The translations under genes and the position numbers were made by a program. A DNA stretch of 64,000 nucleotides from DASYQD01 sp963846495 (GTDB lineage: Bacteria; Acidobacteriota; Thermoanaerobaculia; Multivoradales; JAIOJS01). Positions 29,128 to 38,983 of this stretch are shown piece by piece. Where the stretch lies: the NCBI GenBank assembly GCA_963846495.1, contig CAWJWP010000004.1, positions 1-64,000 on the forward strand, given 5' to 3'. Within the stretch, counting starts at the first letter, position 1; every line of letters begins with the position of its first letter. The notes beneath the pieces were generated by a model. That model had not been told where the DNA came from. It did not search any database and was given only the letters and a program-made list of their open reading frames with translations.

Positions 29128-30153
29128 ATGGGCAAGGACAGCTCTTACGACGTGATCGTCGTGGGCGGCGGCCCGGCGGGGCTCTCCGCCGCGCTGGTGC
29201 TCGGGCGCTGCCGCTTCCGCGTGCTGGTCGTCGACGCCGGGCGGCCGCGCAATCGCGCGGCGAAGGAGATCCACGCCTTCCTCGGCCGCGACGGCACGCC
29301 GCCGGGCGAGCTGCTGCGCGCCGGCCAGCGCGAGGTGCGCCGCTACGGCGTCGAGCTGCGCCGCGGCGAGGTCACCTCCGCGGCGCGTCGCGGCGACGGC
29401 TTCGAGCTGCGGCTTGCCGGCGGCGGCGCGCGATTGCGCTGCCGCCGCCTGCTCGTGGCGACCGGCGTCGAGGACCCGTTGCCCGAGGTGCCCGGGCTCG
29501 CCGAGCTCTACGGCATCTCGGTCCATCACTGCCCGTTCTGCGATGGCTGGGAAGTGCGCGACAAGCCGATCGCGCTCTACTGCCGCGGCCACGCCGCGGT
29601 CGCCTTCGCGTTGAAGCTCCAACGCTGGAGCGCCGACCTCGTGCTGCTCACTGACGGGCCCGCGCGCTTGAGCGCCGCCGACCGCGAGACGCTCGCGGCC
29701 GCGGGCATCGACGTCCGCACGAAGCGCATCGCCGCGCTCGAGGCGGCGCACGGCAAGCTCGCGCGCGTGCGCTTCGCCGACGGCGAGACGCTGCCGCGCG
29801 CGGCGCTCTTCTTCGCCAGCAAGCCGCGGCAGACGAGCGACCTCCTGGCCAAGCTCGGCGTCCGTTTCACCAAGCAGGGCATGGCGCGCGCGAACCGCAA
29901 GCAGGACACCGGCGTGCCGGGCCTCTACGTCGCCGGCGACGCCGACCGCGACGTGAACCTCGCCGTCGTGGCGGCTGCTGAAGGGGTGAAGGCGGCGGTG
30001 GCGATCCACGCCGACCTCGATGCCGAGCGCACTGCCGCGGCGGCGAAAGGGACGAAGGAAGTCGCCAAGGCGAAGGTCGGCGCCGCCGCCCGCGCCGCGC
30101 GCGACGTGCTCGCCGCCGCGGCTGCCGAAGCGCGCGCCGCCGCCCGCGCGTAG
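29128..30153 (+). CDS. Thioredoxin-reductase-like NAD(P)/FAD oxidoreductase
   Basis: 341 residues. FAD-binding VIVVGGGPAGLSAALVLGR, redox pair in HHCPFCDGWE (CxxC as in thioredoxin reductase), and second FAD motif GLYVAGDADRDVNLAVVAA. The NADPH-domain glycine motif is degenerate (IALYCRGHAAVAFAL instead of GxGxxA), as in bacillithiol or other low-molecular-thiol reductases and gliotoxin-type oxidases. Last 50 residues are Ala/Lys-rich, histone-H1-like (AAAKGTKEVAKAKVGAAARA), an unusual tail. ATG at 29128, only 58 bp from the divergent peptidase gene. Physiological partner unclear. Confidence 0.82.
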   Translation: MGKDSSYDVIVVGGGPAGLSAALVLGRCRFRVLVVDAGRPRNRAAKEIHAFLGRDGTPPGELLRAGQREVRRYGVELRRGEVTSAARRGDGFELRLAGGGARLRCRRLLVATGVEDPLPEVPGLAELYGISVHHCPFCDGWEVRDKPIALYCRGHAAVAFALKLQRWSADLVLLTDGPARLSAADRETLAAAGIDVRTKRIAALEAAHGKLARVRFADGETLPRAALFFASKPRQTSDLLAKLGVRFTKQGMARANRKQDTGVPGLYVAGDADRDVNLAVVAAAEGVKAAVAIHADLDAERTAAAAKGTKEVAKAKVGAAARAARDVLAAAAAEARAAARA

Positions 30154-30175
30154 GCCGGGCCAGGCCGGCTCTAAG

Positions 30176-31780
30176 TCAGTCGAGCTCGATGCAGGCGAAG
30201 TTGTCGATGCGGATCCAGGGCGCAGGGCCCGACGTGCCGGGCGCCTGGGACTCGAAGGTCAGGCTGGATGACCTGCTGCCGGCGTTGAAGGACACTCGGT
30301 AGGCGCCGTCGAGGCCGTAATCGCCGTCGATCACCAGGTAGCGCGACCCGCCGAGCTCGACGACGAGCTGGCTCTTGGCAGTGGCCGTGGACTGCAGCTC
30401 GACGTCGAAGGCAACGCCTTCGTAGTCGATGGAGCTCCCCGAGCACGAGAAGTAAGACGACAAGGCGCCGTCGCCGCCCGGCAGGAAGGTCAGCACCTGG
30501 TGCGTTCCGTCCCATTGCGCCGTCCCGGAAGCGCTGGCGTCGTAGAGCTGGGCCCCCGAAAGACTGAAGCTCGAACTGGGCGAGGGGCTCGCAGAAGCGA
30601 GCTGGATCTGTCCCACCGGCGTTACCGCCGGCCAGGTCTGGTTGTAGAGATGAGCCAGCTTGGCCGTCGCGTCCGGCTCGAGCACCGGGGACCAGGCGAG
30701 CGCCACGAGGACAGGTGGTCGTTGGGTGTGCCCCACGGCGGCGGAGCCCGCGTACCACGTCGCCGCGTAGGTGTGATCGTCGCCGGGGTCCAGGTGACCG
30801 AAGACCTTCTGGGGATTGAGCGTGACGTCGACCACGCCGCTCAGGCTCGCAAAGTCGGTGTACGGGAAGCTGAACTCCGAGACGTAGTTGTCGACGAAGA
30901 CCGACTTGGGGTCCGTCTTCGTCGGCTGGGTGCCGATCGTCATGTCGCCCAGGTAAAGCCAGTTGAAGTTGGCGGCGCCGTCTTCCCGGGTGTCGAAGTT
31001 TTCCGGCGAGTCGAGGAGGGTGAGCTGGTCGACCCGCAGTCCGTTCTTCTGCAGGGCCCAGGCGGCGGTGGTGACGACCTTCGAGCCGTGGCTGTGACCG
31101 ATGAGGTGTAGCGAGTTGTTGTTGGACGGCTGCCAGAAGCTGTCGCCGAGGATCGTCCGCAGGCCCGCGGCCAGACGGAGGCCGTTGAGATTGGTGTAAC
31201 CCTGGGAGATGTACGCACACGTCAGGTTGGCGACGGTCCCTCCGTCGGTCCCCGAGTCGTCGAGCCAGCTGTAGGCGAGCACCAGCGCGTCGGGATCGTT
31301 GAGGGAGATGGCGGCCAGCAGACCGCCGTTCGAGACCACGAACGGCATTCCGTTGTAGGTCGTGCTGTTGGCGGTCCAGGCCCAGTCCGAGGGCCACAGG
31401 CAGGTTGACGTCGTGCACGGGCCGTAGGTCTTCGGATCGACCCCCGCGGCGGTGCTCCACCAGAGGATGTTGGAGCCGGCGCGCTGGACCGCCGGGTCCC
31501 AGCCCGGCGCCCAGCCGTGAGTGACGACGTAGACGTTGGTGTTCTGGAGGTTGGACGCCGTCACCGCTTTGAACGCGCTCTGCGGATCCTTCCCGGCGGG
31601 CACAGACAGGGTGCCCTGCACCCACTGCCCGAAGCGCTGGCGGACGTCGATCGCCCCGGCCGGGCGGACCGGGCTCGTGCAGATGGCCTCCGGCGCCGCG
31701 GGCCCGGCGGCGACAGCAATCGGAGATCGCGGAGGATTCGCCCCGCCGGAGCTGCATCCGGGAAGGACGGCTGCCGCCAA
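30176..31780 (-). CDS. Exported alpha/beta-hydrolase-like lipoprotein
   Basis: 534 residues. Lipobox AAAVLPGCSSGG close to the start indicates a lipoprotein; the start is weak (TTG 31780) and the hydrophobic stretch SSLLLAAAV extends upstream without a start codon, so an indel probably hides the true start. Middle domain: NTNVYVVTHGWAPGWDP (strand and oxyanion region), nucleophile elbow LIGHSHGSKVV (GxSxG variant GHSHG), LTLLDSPENFD and DDHTYAATWY with a candidate His. C-terminal about 150 residues form a beta-sandwich-like domain (AQLYDASASGTAQWDG to IRIDNFACIELD). Lipase/esterase activity is inferred, substrate unknown. Confidence 0.72.
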   Translation of the reverse strand: MAAAVLPGCSSGGANPPRSPIAVAAGPAAPEAICTSPVRPAGAIDVRQRFGQWVQGTLSVPAGKDPQSAFKAVTASNLQNTNVYVVTHGWAPGWDPAVQRAGSNILWWSTAAGVDPKTYGPCTTSTCLWPSDWAWTANSTTYNGMPFVVSNGGLLAAISLNDPDALVLAYSWLDDSGTDGGTVANLTCAYISQGYTNLNGLRLAAGLRTILGDSFWQPSNNNSLHLIGHSHGSKVVTTAAWALQKNGLRVDQLTLLDSPENFDTREDGAANFNWLYLGDMTIGTQPTKTDPKSVFVDNYVSEFSFPYTDFASLSGVVDVTLNPQKVFGHLDPGDDHTYAATWYAGSAAVGHTQRPPVLVALAWSPVLEPDATAKLAHLYNQTWPAVTPVGQIQLASASPSPSSSFSLSGAQLYDASASGTAQWDGTHQVLTFLPGGDGALSSYFSCSGSSIDYEGVAFDVELQSTATAKSQLVVELGGSRYLVIDGDYGLDGAYRVSFNAGSRSSSLTFESQAPGTSGPAPWIRIDNFACIELD

Positions 31781-31917
31781 CAGAAGCGACGACGGGGAGA
31801 CGCGACAGACGCCAACGCGCTGTCCGATCCGCTGTCATTGCTTGCTTAGACGGCCGCAGCGCAGGGTTTTCCCCTTGGGCCGGCGCCGCGCCCGTCAAAC
31901 CGCGGCGACGACGGCGC

Positions 31918-33075
31918 TCAGCTCGGCGGCGTGTGGAGCGCCACCGGCCGTGCCAGCACGGTGCCGCGCTTGCCGCGCAGCTCGACGTCGACGCGACCCT
32001 GGTCGTCGCCGACGGCGGCGCGGTCGAGGGTCAGCACGTAATAGCCGGAGATGGCGCGCGCCAGCGTGCGCGTGGCGAGGGCCGGGAGCCGGAAGGTGCT
32101 GAAGTACGCGCCGCCGGTCGCCGCGGCGACCTGCTGTAGCCCCACCTCGAGCGAGTGCGAGTCGGCGCTGCTCGTGTCGAGCACGAACACCGAGGCCTGC
32201 GCTGCGTGGAGGGCGTGCAGCGCCGGCTTGTAGTCCGGCCGCATGCGCACGCCGTCGCGGGTGTAGCGGCCCAAGCCCCAGCCGAGGAAGAGGATCGTCT
32301 TCTCGCCCGGCAGCGGCGCGAGCGCGCGGGCGACGAGCTCGAGGGCGCGCTCGGGCGTGGCGGCGTCGCGCGCCGCCGCGCTGTCGAAGTTCCGTGCGAG
32401 CGAGAGCGGCTCGGCCGGGTCGACGGGACGCTCGAGGCTCCACAGCACGCCGGTGTCGATGGCGGCGACCGTCGCTTCGACGTCGCGGGTGAAGTCCTGC
32501 CAGAGCTTGAGGTGCGAGTCGAAGGAGACGACCGCCACGCGATCGCTCGGGTGCAACGTCCCGAGCAGCTCGCGCGTGTGCGGGCGGAGCCGCATCTGGC
32601 CGCTGATGCGGCCCGGGTGGAAGTCGGCTTGGACGAAGACGACGACGAGCCGGCCCGTGGATGCCGCCGCGGCGCGATCGGGGGGCGGCTCGACGCCGAG
32701 GTCGTCTGCTGGCTCGTCGCCGCGAGCCGTCGGCATCTCGGAGAGCGCCAGCGGATCGGCGACCGCCGCCTCGTCCGCCCGCGGCCCCGCCGCCGTCGAC
32801 GAGATCCAGTCGAGCGCGACGACCGGCACGTCGCGCTTCCCCACCCGCACGCGGAAGTCGTCGGGCTGCAAGCCGAGGATCGGGTTGCCCCAGGTGTCGA
32901 CGGCGCGCACGACGACCGTCAACAGCGAGACGTCGATCGCGTCCTCGAAGCTCGCCTCGGGCTCGAGAGATGCCGGCTCGGGCGGCGCGGCGGCCGGGTC
33001 GGGAGCGGTCCAGGCGGCGAGCGGGACCGCTGCGAGCCACAAACCGAGCGCCAGCCACCAAGCGCCGCGCCGCAT
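31918..33075 (-). CDS. VWFA-related acidobacterial-type protein
   Basis: 385 residues with signal peptide GAWWLALGLWLAAVPLAAW. The N-terminal part SLLTVVVRAVDTWGNPILGL then QPDDFRVRVGKRDVPVVALD is the usual opening of the TIGR03436 VWFA-related acidobacterial family; the VWA part follows (GRLVVVFVQADFHPG, DRVAVVSFDSHLKLWQDFT, GEKTILFLGWGLGRYT). The MIDAS DxSxS is changed (FVQADF), so metal binding is doubtful. C-terminus SGYYVLTLD is typical. This family is strongly enriched in Acidobacteriota, which supports the taxonomic call. Exported; role unknown. Confidence 0.85.
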   Translation of the reverse strand: MRRGAWWLALGLWLAAVPLAAWTAPDPAAAPPEPASLEPEASFEDAIDVSLLTVVVRAVDTWGNPILGLQPDDFRVRVGKRDVPVVALDWISSTAAGPRADEAAVADPLALSEMPTARGDEPADDLGVEPPPDRAAAASTGRLVVVFVQADFHPGRISGQMRLRPHTRELLGTLHPSDRVAVVSFDSHLKLWQDFTRDVEATVAAIDTGVLWSLERPVDPAEPLSLARNFDSAAARDAATPERALELVARALAPLPGEKTILFLGWGLGRYTRDGVRMRPDYKPALHALHAAQASVFVLDTSSADSHSLEVGLQQVAAATGGAYFSTFRLPALATRTLARAISGYYVLTLDRAAVGDDQGRVDVELRGKRGTVLARPVALHTPPS

Positions 33076-33143
33076 CGCGCTCAGCCTAACACCGAGCCCG
33101 CATCGAGCGCGTGGCGCCGTCGGGCGCCCGCGCTCGCGAATCG

Positions 33144-33362
33144 TCAAGCGGTGATCTTGCGCCGACCCTTGGCGACCAGCGCGCCGGCGCTCCGCCACGC
33201 GGTGGTGGCGCGATCGCCGATGGCGCCGCCGAGCGCCTCGCTCTTCTTCGCCAGCCTCTTGCGCGTGCGCTCGCCCGCGGCCGGCGCCCACAGCAAACCA
33301 ACCGCGGCGCCGGCGACGAACGCCACCAGCAACCCTACGACCGTGCGTCCCGTGCTCGCCAT
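33144..33362 (-). CDS. YtxH-like small membrane protein
   Basis: 72 residues. One N-terminal helix GLLVAFVAGAAVGLLWAPAAGE followed by RTRKRLAKKSEALG and a basic tail GRRKITA: the YtxH/gas-vesicle-like layout (glycine-rich helix ending LWAP). Too short to appear except as part of a longer reading frame. ATG at 33362 with AGGAGGAG 5-12 bases upstream, an excellent ribosome site. Lies after sppA on the same strand, 80 bp away, perhaps co-transcribed. Stress-linked envelope role is known only loosely for the family. Confidence 0.8.
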   Translation of the reverse strand: MASTGRTVVGLLVAFVAGAAVGLLWAPAAGERTRKRLAKKSEALGGAIGDRATTAWRSAGALVAKGRRKITA

Positions 33363-33442
33363 GCAGCTCCTCCTCTTCCTCGCCCGTCCTCGTCCGCGAG
33401 CGTACCTTGCGCAGCCGCCCGTGGTCGAGCCGCTCGCCGCGC

Positions 33443-35219
33443 TCACCGCACCGACACGTCCGGCGCCCGCAACACCTGCGGCGGCGGCTCCTCGCCGAGC
33501 ACTCCCGCGTCGCGCAGCGCGCGCAGCAGCGGCTGCAGCGCGGCGAGCGCGCGCACGACGCCCGCGCCCTCCTCGTCGCTGTTGTCGCGGTCCTGCTGCG
33601 AAGATCTCCTCGAAGGCGTTGCGCGGCCGCGGGTACTCGCGCACCTCGACGTCGGCGTCGGGCGCCAGGTGCGCCGCCTGCCGCGCCAGCCGCAGCGCCG
33701 TCGGGTAGCCGCCCAGCTCGTCGACGAGACCGTGGCGCTTGGCGTCGAGCCCCGACCACACGCGCCCCTTGGCGAGCTCCTGCAGCCGCTCGAGCTTCAT
33801 CCGCCGCCCGTCGGCCGCCTTGGTCGTGAAGTCGACGTAGACGCGGTCGAGCCACTGGTTGAACTTCGCCCACTCGTCCTCGTCGAACGGCTCGACGGTG
33901 CTCCACATGTCGGCGTGCTCGCCGCGCTGCACGCTGTCGAAGGTGATGCCGAGCTTCTTCCACAGGTCGGTCGTCACCATCTTGCCGCCGTAGACGCCGA
34001 TCGAGCCGGTGATGGTGCTCGGTTGGGCGACGATCTTGTCCGCCGCCATGGCGACGAAGTAGCCGCCCGAGGCGGCGACGTTGCCCATCGAGGCGATCAC
34101 CGGCTTGCCGCGCTTGCGCGCGCGCACCACCTCGCGCCAGACGGTGTCGGAGGCGACGTAGGAGCCGCCCGGGCTGTCGACGCGCAAGATGATGGCCGCC
34201 ACGTCGTCGGCCTCCGAGGCCGCGCGCAGCGCCGCCGCCACCGTGTCGCCGCCCATGATCACGGTGCCGAAGAGCGGGTCCGACTCGCTCCTGCCGCGCA
34301 TCACGTCGCCGACGCCGTAGACGAGCGCGATCGTCTTGTCGCCACGGCTCCACGGCTTGTCGATGCGCTCCCAGTACCGGCGCAGGTAGAGGAAGCTCGC
34401 GTCACGCCCCTCGGCGAGCTTCTCGGCCCGCGTGTAGACCTCGTCGCGATAGAGCAGGCCGTCGACGAGCCCCGCCTTCTTCGCCTCCTCGCCGAGGAAC
34501 GGCCCGCGGTCGATGGCGGCGCGCAGCTCGCCGACGTTGAGCTTCCGCGCGCGCGCGATCTCGCTCACCATGTGGTCGTAGATCGAGGCGGCGAGCTCGT
34601 CCATCGCCCGCCGGTGCGGCTCGGTGAAGGCGGTGTCGGTGAAAGTGTTCGGCGCGTTCTTGTACTCGTAGCGCTGGCTGAACTGCGGCTGCACGCCGAT
34701 CTTGTCGAACGTGCCGCGCACGAACGGCGCGGTGAGCTGCAGGCCGGTCAACCCGACGTCGCCGCTCGGCTGGATGTAGACCTCGTCGAAGGCGGAAGCC
34801 AGGTAGTAGGCGCCGTTGGCGGGCAGCACCTCGCCGAAGGTGTCGGCCCAGGCGATGGTGCGCTTGCCCGAGGCGCGGAACGCCGCCACCGCGTCGCGCA
34901 GCTCCTCGATGCCGGCGATGCCGATCCCCTCCGGCGTCACCTTGGCGACGAGGCCGACGACCTTGTCGTCCTGCGAAGCCGCCTGCAGCGCCTCGACCGC
35001 GTCGCGCAGCCGCAGCCGCTTCTGCATGAGCAGCGAGCCGAACGGCCCCTCCGGCGCCTGCTCGAGGAGCGGCACCGTGAGGTCAAGCTCGAGCACCGTG
35101 CCGCCCGCGACGCGGCGCTTGCCGCCGCCCCACGTGAACGCCAGCACCACGAGCGAGACGGCGACGATCGCCACCGCGATCACGAAGAACGCCAACACCA
35201 CCTTCGAACGCCTGGTCAT
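33443..35219 (-). CDS. sppA: Signal peptide peptidase SppA, 67-kDa type (C-terminus frame-broken)
   Basis: About 590 residues; N-terminal helix KVVLAFFVIAVAIVAVSLVV anchors it in the inner membrane. Two S49 protease domains: the first with KRTIAWADTFG and ASAFDEVYIQPSGDVGLTG, the second with AIILRVDSPGGSYVASD, the nucleophile Ser in GNVAASGGYFVAMAADKIV and GSIGVYGGKM. This matches the tandem E. coli-type SppA, where Ser of the C-terminal domain pairs with a Lys of the N-terminal domain. An indel near 33590 breaks the last 50 residues: FEEIFA continues as DRDNSDEEGAGVVRALAALQ and ends at 33443. Divergent from the GT2 gene across a 122-bp intergenic stretch. Confidence 0.92.
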
Positions 35220-35341
35220 CTTGCTTACCTCCGGCGCGCCGTCGCGCGCACCCGCGATTCTCGCCGGCCGACTCGCCCGCCGCAAACGACGCTTGGAACG
35301 CCGCTTGGAACGGCTCCGCCCTCGGCTTACAGTTACGCGCG

Positions 35342-36313
35342 ATGCGCGCCATTTCTTCAGCGCCGGCGGCCGCGCAGCAGCGGCGACGGCCGCCGGCTCC
35401 GCTCGCGCCGCCGCGCGTCGTCGTCGTCGTGCCCTGTCACGACGAGGCGGAGACGGTCGGCAAGGTGGTGGCGGACTTCCGCGCCGCGCTGCCCGCCGCC
35501 GAGGTGCTGGTCGTCGACAACGCCTCGACCGACGGCACCGCCGAGCTGGCGCGCGCGGCGGGCGCGCGGGTCGTCTCCGAGCCGCGGCCGGGCAAAGGCT
35601 TCGCGCTGCTCAGCGGCTTCCGCGCCGCGCGCGACGCCGACTACTTCGTGATGGTCGACGGCGACGACACCTACCCCGCCGAGGACGTGCACCAGCTGCT
35701 CGCCGCCGCCGAGGCGGGAGCGGACATGGTGGTGGGCACGCGGCTCAAGGAGTTCGAGGCGGGCGCCTTCCGCGCCGGCCACTCGCTGGGCAACCGGCTC
35801 TTCATCCTCCTCGTGCGCGGCCTCTTCGGCGTCAAGACGCGCGACCTCTTCTCGGGCTACCGCGTGCTGTCGCGGCGCTTCCTCGCCACCGCGCCGCTCA
35901 TCGCCCGCGGCTTCGAGGTCGAGGCCGAGCTGTCGCTGCAGGCGGCGGCGCGCGGCTTCCCCATCGCCGAAGTGCCGATCCGCTACCGCGCGCGGCCGGC
36001 GAGCTCGCCGTCGAAGCTGCAGACCTACCGCGACGGCACCCGCATCCTGCTCGCCATCCTCACCTTCTTCCGCGACTACCGGCCGCTGATGTTCTTCGGC
36101 ACCCTGGCGCTCGTGCTGCTCGCGCTGTCGCTCCTCGGCGGCTCGGTCGTGGTGGCCGAGTTCCTGCGCACCGGCCTCGTGCCGCGGCTGCCGCTGGCGG
36201 TGCTGTCGGCGGCGCTCTTCATCCTCGCCGCGCTGTCGTTCACCTGCGGCGTGCTGCTGTCGTCGATCAACCGGCGGGCGGCGGAGCTCGCGGCGCTCAT
36301 CCCGTGGCGATGA
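35342..36313 (+). CDS. GT2 family glycosyltransferase (dolichyl/polyprenyl-phosphate type)
   Basis: 323 residues. GT-A fold: VVVVVPCHDEAETVGKVV, VDNASTDGTAELA, DXD-type MVDGDDTYPAEDV, VVGTRLKEFEAGAF and FSGYRVLSRRFL, EVEAELSLQAAARG, PIRYRARPASSPSKL. Two C-terminal membrane helices (LMFFGTLALVLLALSLLGG, LPLAVLSAALFILAALSFT). The layout fits enzymes that transfer a sugar onto polyprenyl phosphate, feeding GT-C enzymes such as those near 24 kb. ATG at 35342. The GT4 gene follows 29 bp downstream, so they form one unit. Confidence 0.88.
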   Translation: MRAISSAPAAAQQRRRPPAPLAPPRVVVVVPCHDEAETVGKVVADFRAALPAAEVLVVDNASTDGTAELARAAGARVVSEPRPGKGFALLSGFRAARDADYFVMVDGDDTYPAEDVHQLLAAAEAGADMVVGTRLKEFEAGAFRAGHSLGNRLFILLVRGLFGVKTRDLFSGYRVLSRRFLATAPLIARGFEVEAELSLQAAARGFPIAEVPIRYRARPASSPSKLQTYRDGTRILLAILTFFRDYRPLMFFGTLALVLLALSLLGGSVVVAEFLRTGLVPRLPLAVLSAALFILAALSFTCGVLLSSINRRAAELAALIPWR

Positions 36314-36342
36314 GCGCGCGTTCGCGCTGACGACCGCGCCGC

Positions 36343-37576
36343 TTGCGAATCCTCCTCCTCTACGAGGCCGTCTACCCCGACAACATCGGCGGGGTGGAGA
36401 CGCGCAACTTCGAGCTCGGCCGCGCGCTGGCGCGGCGCGGGCACGAGGTGACGCTCGCCGGCTTCTGCGCGCCGCTGCCGGGCGAGCCGCCCAACCTGCG
36501 CGTGCTGCCGCTCGGCCCCAGCCCGCGCCTCTACAACGCCGGCGGACGGCGCAGCACGCGGGCGGCGCTGCGCTTCGCGGCGGCGGTGGCGCGGCTCGAC
36601 TTGTCGCCCTACGACGTCGTCGAGAGCGCCAACATGCCCTACGTGCACCTGCTGCCGCTAGCGCTGCGCTGCCGGCTGGCGAGGAAGCCGCTGCTCGTCA
36701 GCTGGTACGAGTACTGGGCCGGCTACTGGCGCGGCTACGTCGGCGCGGCGAAGGCGCCGATCTACCGCGCCGTCGAATGGCTGACGGCGCAACTCGGCAG
36801 CGCGGCGATCGCCAGCAGCCGGCTGACGCAGGAGCGGCTGGCGGCGCGCCGACATCGGAGCGGCAGCGTCGAACTGGTGCCGTGCGGGATCGAGGTCGAT
36901 CGCGTCGTCGCGGCGGCGGAGGCGGGCCGCGCGCGCGAGCGCGCAAACAAGAGCGTGACGAGGCGAGCGCTGCGGCGCCGGCGGCCGCGGCGGCTCCAGC
37001 GAAGCGGGGCTGACGGAGCCCGCGCCGCCGCTCGTCTTCGCCGGCCGCCTGCTCGAGCACAAGCGGCTCGACCTGCTGCTCGCCGCGCTGCCGCGCGTCG
37101 CCGCCGCGGTCGACGTGCGCGGGCCGCTACTCACCGTCTTCGGCGAAGGCCCCGACCGCCCGCGGCTCGAAGCGCTGGCGAGCGAGCTCGGCGTCGCCCA
37201 TCGCGTGGAGTTCCGCGGTCACGTCGCGACGAGCGAAGAGGTGTGGAGCGAGCTCGGCCGCGCCAAGGTCGCCGTGCAGCCCTCGGCGCGCGAAGGCTTC
37301 GGCCTCTTCCCGCTCGAAGCGATGGCGGCCGGCCTGCCGGTCGTCCACTGCGAGTCGAGCGAGAGCGCCGTCGCCGAGCTCGTGCGCGACGGCATCGACG
37401 GCATCGCGGCGCCCGCCGATGCGGAAGGCCTCGCCGCCGCGCTCGCCGCGCTCCTCGCCGACGAGCCGCGCCGCGCCCGCCTCGCCGCCGCCGCCCGCGC
37501 GCGCGCCGCCGAGTACGACTACGGCCACATCGCCGCGCAGTTCGAGCGCGTGTGCAGTCGGTTAACAGCGCGGTAG
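36343..37576 (+). CDS. GT4 family glycosyltransferase (frame-broken)
   Basis: About 410 residues, GT-B fold. N-terminal domain: RILLLYEAVYPDNIGGVETR with the glycine-rich acceptor loop, ELGRALARRGHEVTLAGF. C-terminal nucleotide-sugar domain: PLVFAGRLLEHKRLDLLLAA, LLTVFGEGPDRPRLEALA, EFRGHVATSEEVWSELG, and the signature PSAREGFGLFPLEAMAAGLP with the conserved Glu pair spacing. Two compensating indels near 36940 and 37008 break the linker. TTG start at 36343 is the only start ahead of the first strand. Right after this gene the base composition drops: the TIR/DUF4062 insert begins. Confidence 0.85.
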
Positions 37577-37735
37577 CGGCGCAGCGTCGGCCCCCTGGAC
37601 GGGCAGAGGGACGCGCGGAGCTACCTACCGTCAGCCAAGCAGCCTCAGCACATAGCGCGGGCCGAATGCCCATACGAAGAGCCCGACTTCGAATACGGCA
37701 TGTATCACCAGCCGCTTCAGCCTGGCCGGCAGGCG

Positions 37736-38902
37736 TCACGTCGCCGGCTGGTCAAGGAACTCGTGAATAGTGCGCTCGAGCTCACGCGTAAGGTGGATGC
37801 TAGATGTGAGTTCCTCGTCGAGCCCGTCGAGCGCCGTAAGAACCGCTCGATGGGAACGATTGAACTCCGAATCCTGTTTGCTCCAACCCGCGAGTACCTG
37901 CCGAGCGCCGTCGGCTGAAGAGCGAAGAGTCGTAACTGCGCGCTGCATCTCGGCGACTGTGGGTGCGCTCTCCTCGACAGCTGCTCGGAGTAGGAAAGGG
38001 AGTGGAAAGAGCGGGGAGATGATTTGGAGCGATCGTGTGACGTTGCCAACCATCTCGTGGTACGCCCCCGTCATAAGGGGCGTAAGTCGCGTCGTTTCGT
38101 CAGCGAACACCAGCATGCGGCCAGCAAAGGCGCGCACGATGGACTCTCTTGCTCCGGGCCGCCTGCGAAAGCCCGGTCGCTTTAGACGATTCAGCTTGGA
38201 GGCCGTGTCACGCATGTTTTCGGCTAGCTGATGAGTAAGGTCGATTAACACGCGGGTGGTAGCCATGTACTTCCCGGACGCCTCCGCCGAGCTATCCAGT
38301 AAGACATGTGCGCTCGCAAGAGCCGAGTCGATGTCACTGGCATCGGGCGACGGGAACGGTGACGCGGTGCTGGCAGCCGACCTAGCGATACGCTGGATCT
38401 GTCGACTCAGATGGATGCGGGTAGCCTGTTCGAAGTTCCGCAGATCGTTGTAGGTCCAGTCGTAGATGCCGAGTTCTCGCGTGCGAGTGCGGAAGCTTCC
38501 GACGCCTGCGTCGACTTGTCCATCGCGAAAGTACAGCATGATCGCCGGAGTGTCGGGTGTTTCTTTCTGGCGTGCGTACGCGCGTTCAAACTCCTCTATG
38601 GTCCCAGACTCTGCACGTGGTGTCGGAGAGCCAATGCGCCCGCCGAGGATACCGATAAAGATGTCGTAGTCATCAGCGATCTGACAGTTAATCGCTTGTT
38701 GTGGATCCGAGGCCACCATCGGCCAGGTGTGGGTTTCCCATCCAACGAGGTCGATTCTCACCCCAATGAAGTCAGACCACGTGTTGTTGAGTTCCGTTAT
38801 TACCGCCCCAAGCTTGGAGCGCTCCTCAGCGGTGTCGCCAGGCGAGGCGACAAACGCGCGGACGACTCTTTGGTAACGCGACACAGTCTTTCCGGATGAC
38901 AC
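37736..38902 (-). CDS. DUF4062 (TIR-like) domain protein
   Basis: 388 residues. N-terminal DUF4062 domain (about residues 10-165): VVRAFVASPGDTAEERSKL, AVITELNNTWSDFIGVRIDL, GWETHTWPMVASDPQQAINC, DYDIFIGILGGRIGSPTP, ESGTIEEFERAY and AIMLYFRDGQ. DUF4062 is related to TIR domains and is found as an effector in bacterial immune NTPases. The remainder is alpha-helical with a stretch SLQIISPLFPLPFLLRAAVE; function unknown. GTG 38902 directly follows an in-frame TGA, so it is the first possible start. 81 bp after the TIR gene, probably one operon. G+C is clearly lower than in flanking genes. The frame continues for 35 codons beyond the TGA stop, see findings. Confidence 0.85.
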   Translation of the reverse strand: MSSGKTVSRYQRVVRAFVASPGDTAEERSKLGAVITELNNTWSDFIGVRIDLVGWETHTWPMVASDPQQAINCQIADDYDIFIGILGGRIGSPTPRAESGTIEEFERAYARQKETPDTPAIMLYFRDGQVDAGVGSFRTRTRELGIYDWTYNDLRNFEQATRIHLSRQIQRIARSAASTASPFPSPDASDIDSALASAHVLLDSSAEASGKYMATTRVLIDLTHQLAENMRDTASKLNRLKRPGFRRRPGARESIVRAFAGRMLVFADETTRLTPLMTGAYHEMVGNVTRSLQIISPLFPLPFLLRAAVEESAPTVAEMQRAVTTLRSSADGARQVLAGWSKQDSEFNRSHRAVLTALDGLDEELTSSIHLTRELERTIHEFLDQPAT

Positions 38903-38983
38903 TCAACGATGTATGGGTTCAGCGGCACCGTCCCCAGGCCAAACGCCCAAGCGGTGTCCGCTGCAACGAGGGCTGACGCCACC

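Noticed and set aside
28065..29654. 529-residue plus-strand open frame
   Set aside because: Antisense to the M15 peptidase, with no domain-like motifs and typical GC-rich shadow composition.
31918..34353. Apparent 811-residue protein ending in a VWFA domain
   Set aside because: The upstream part is an out-of-frame shadow of sppA; the real gene starts at 33075.
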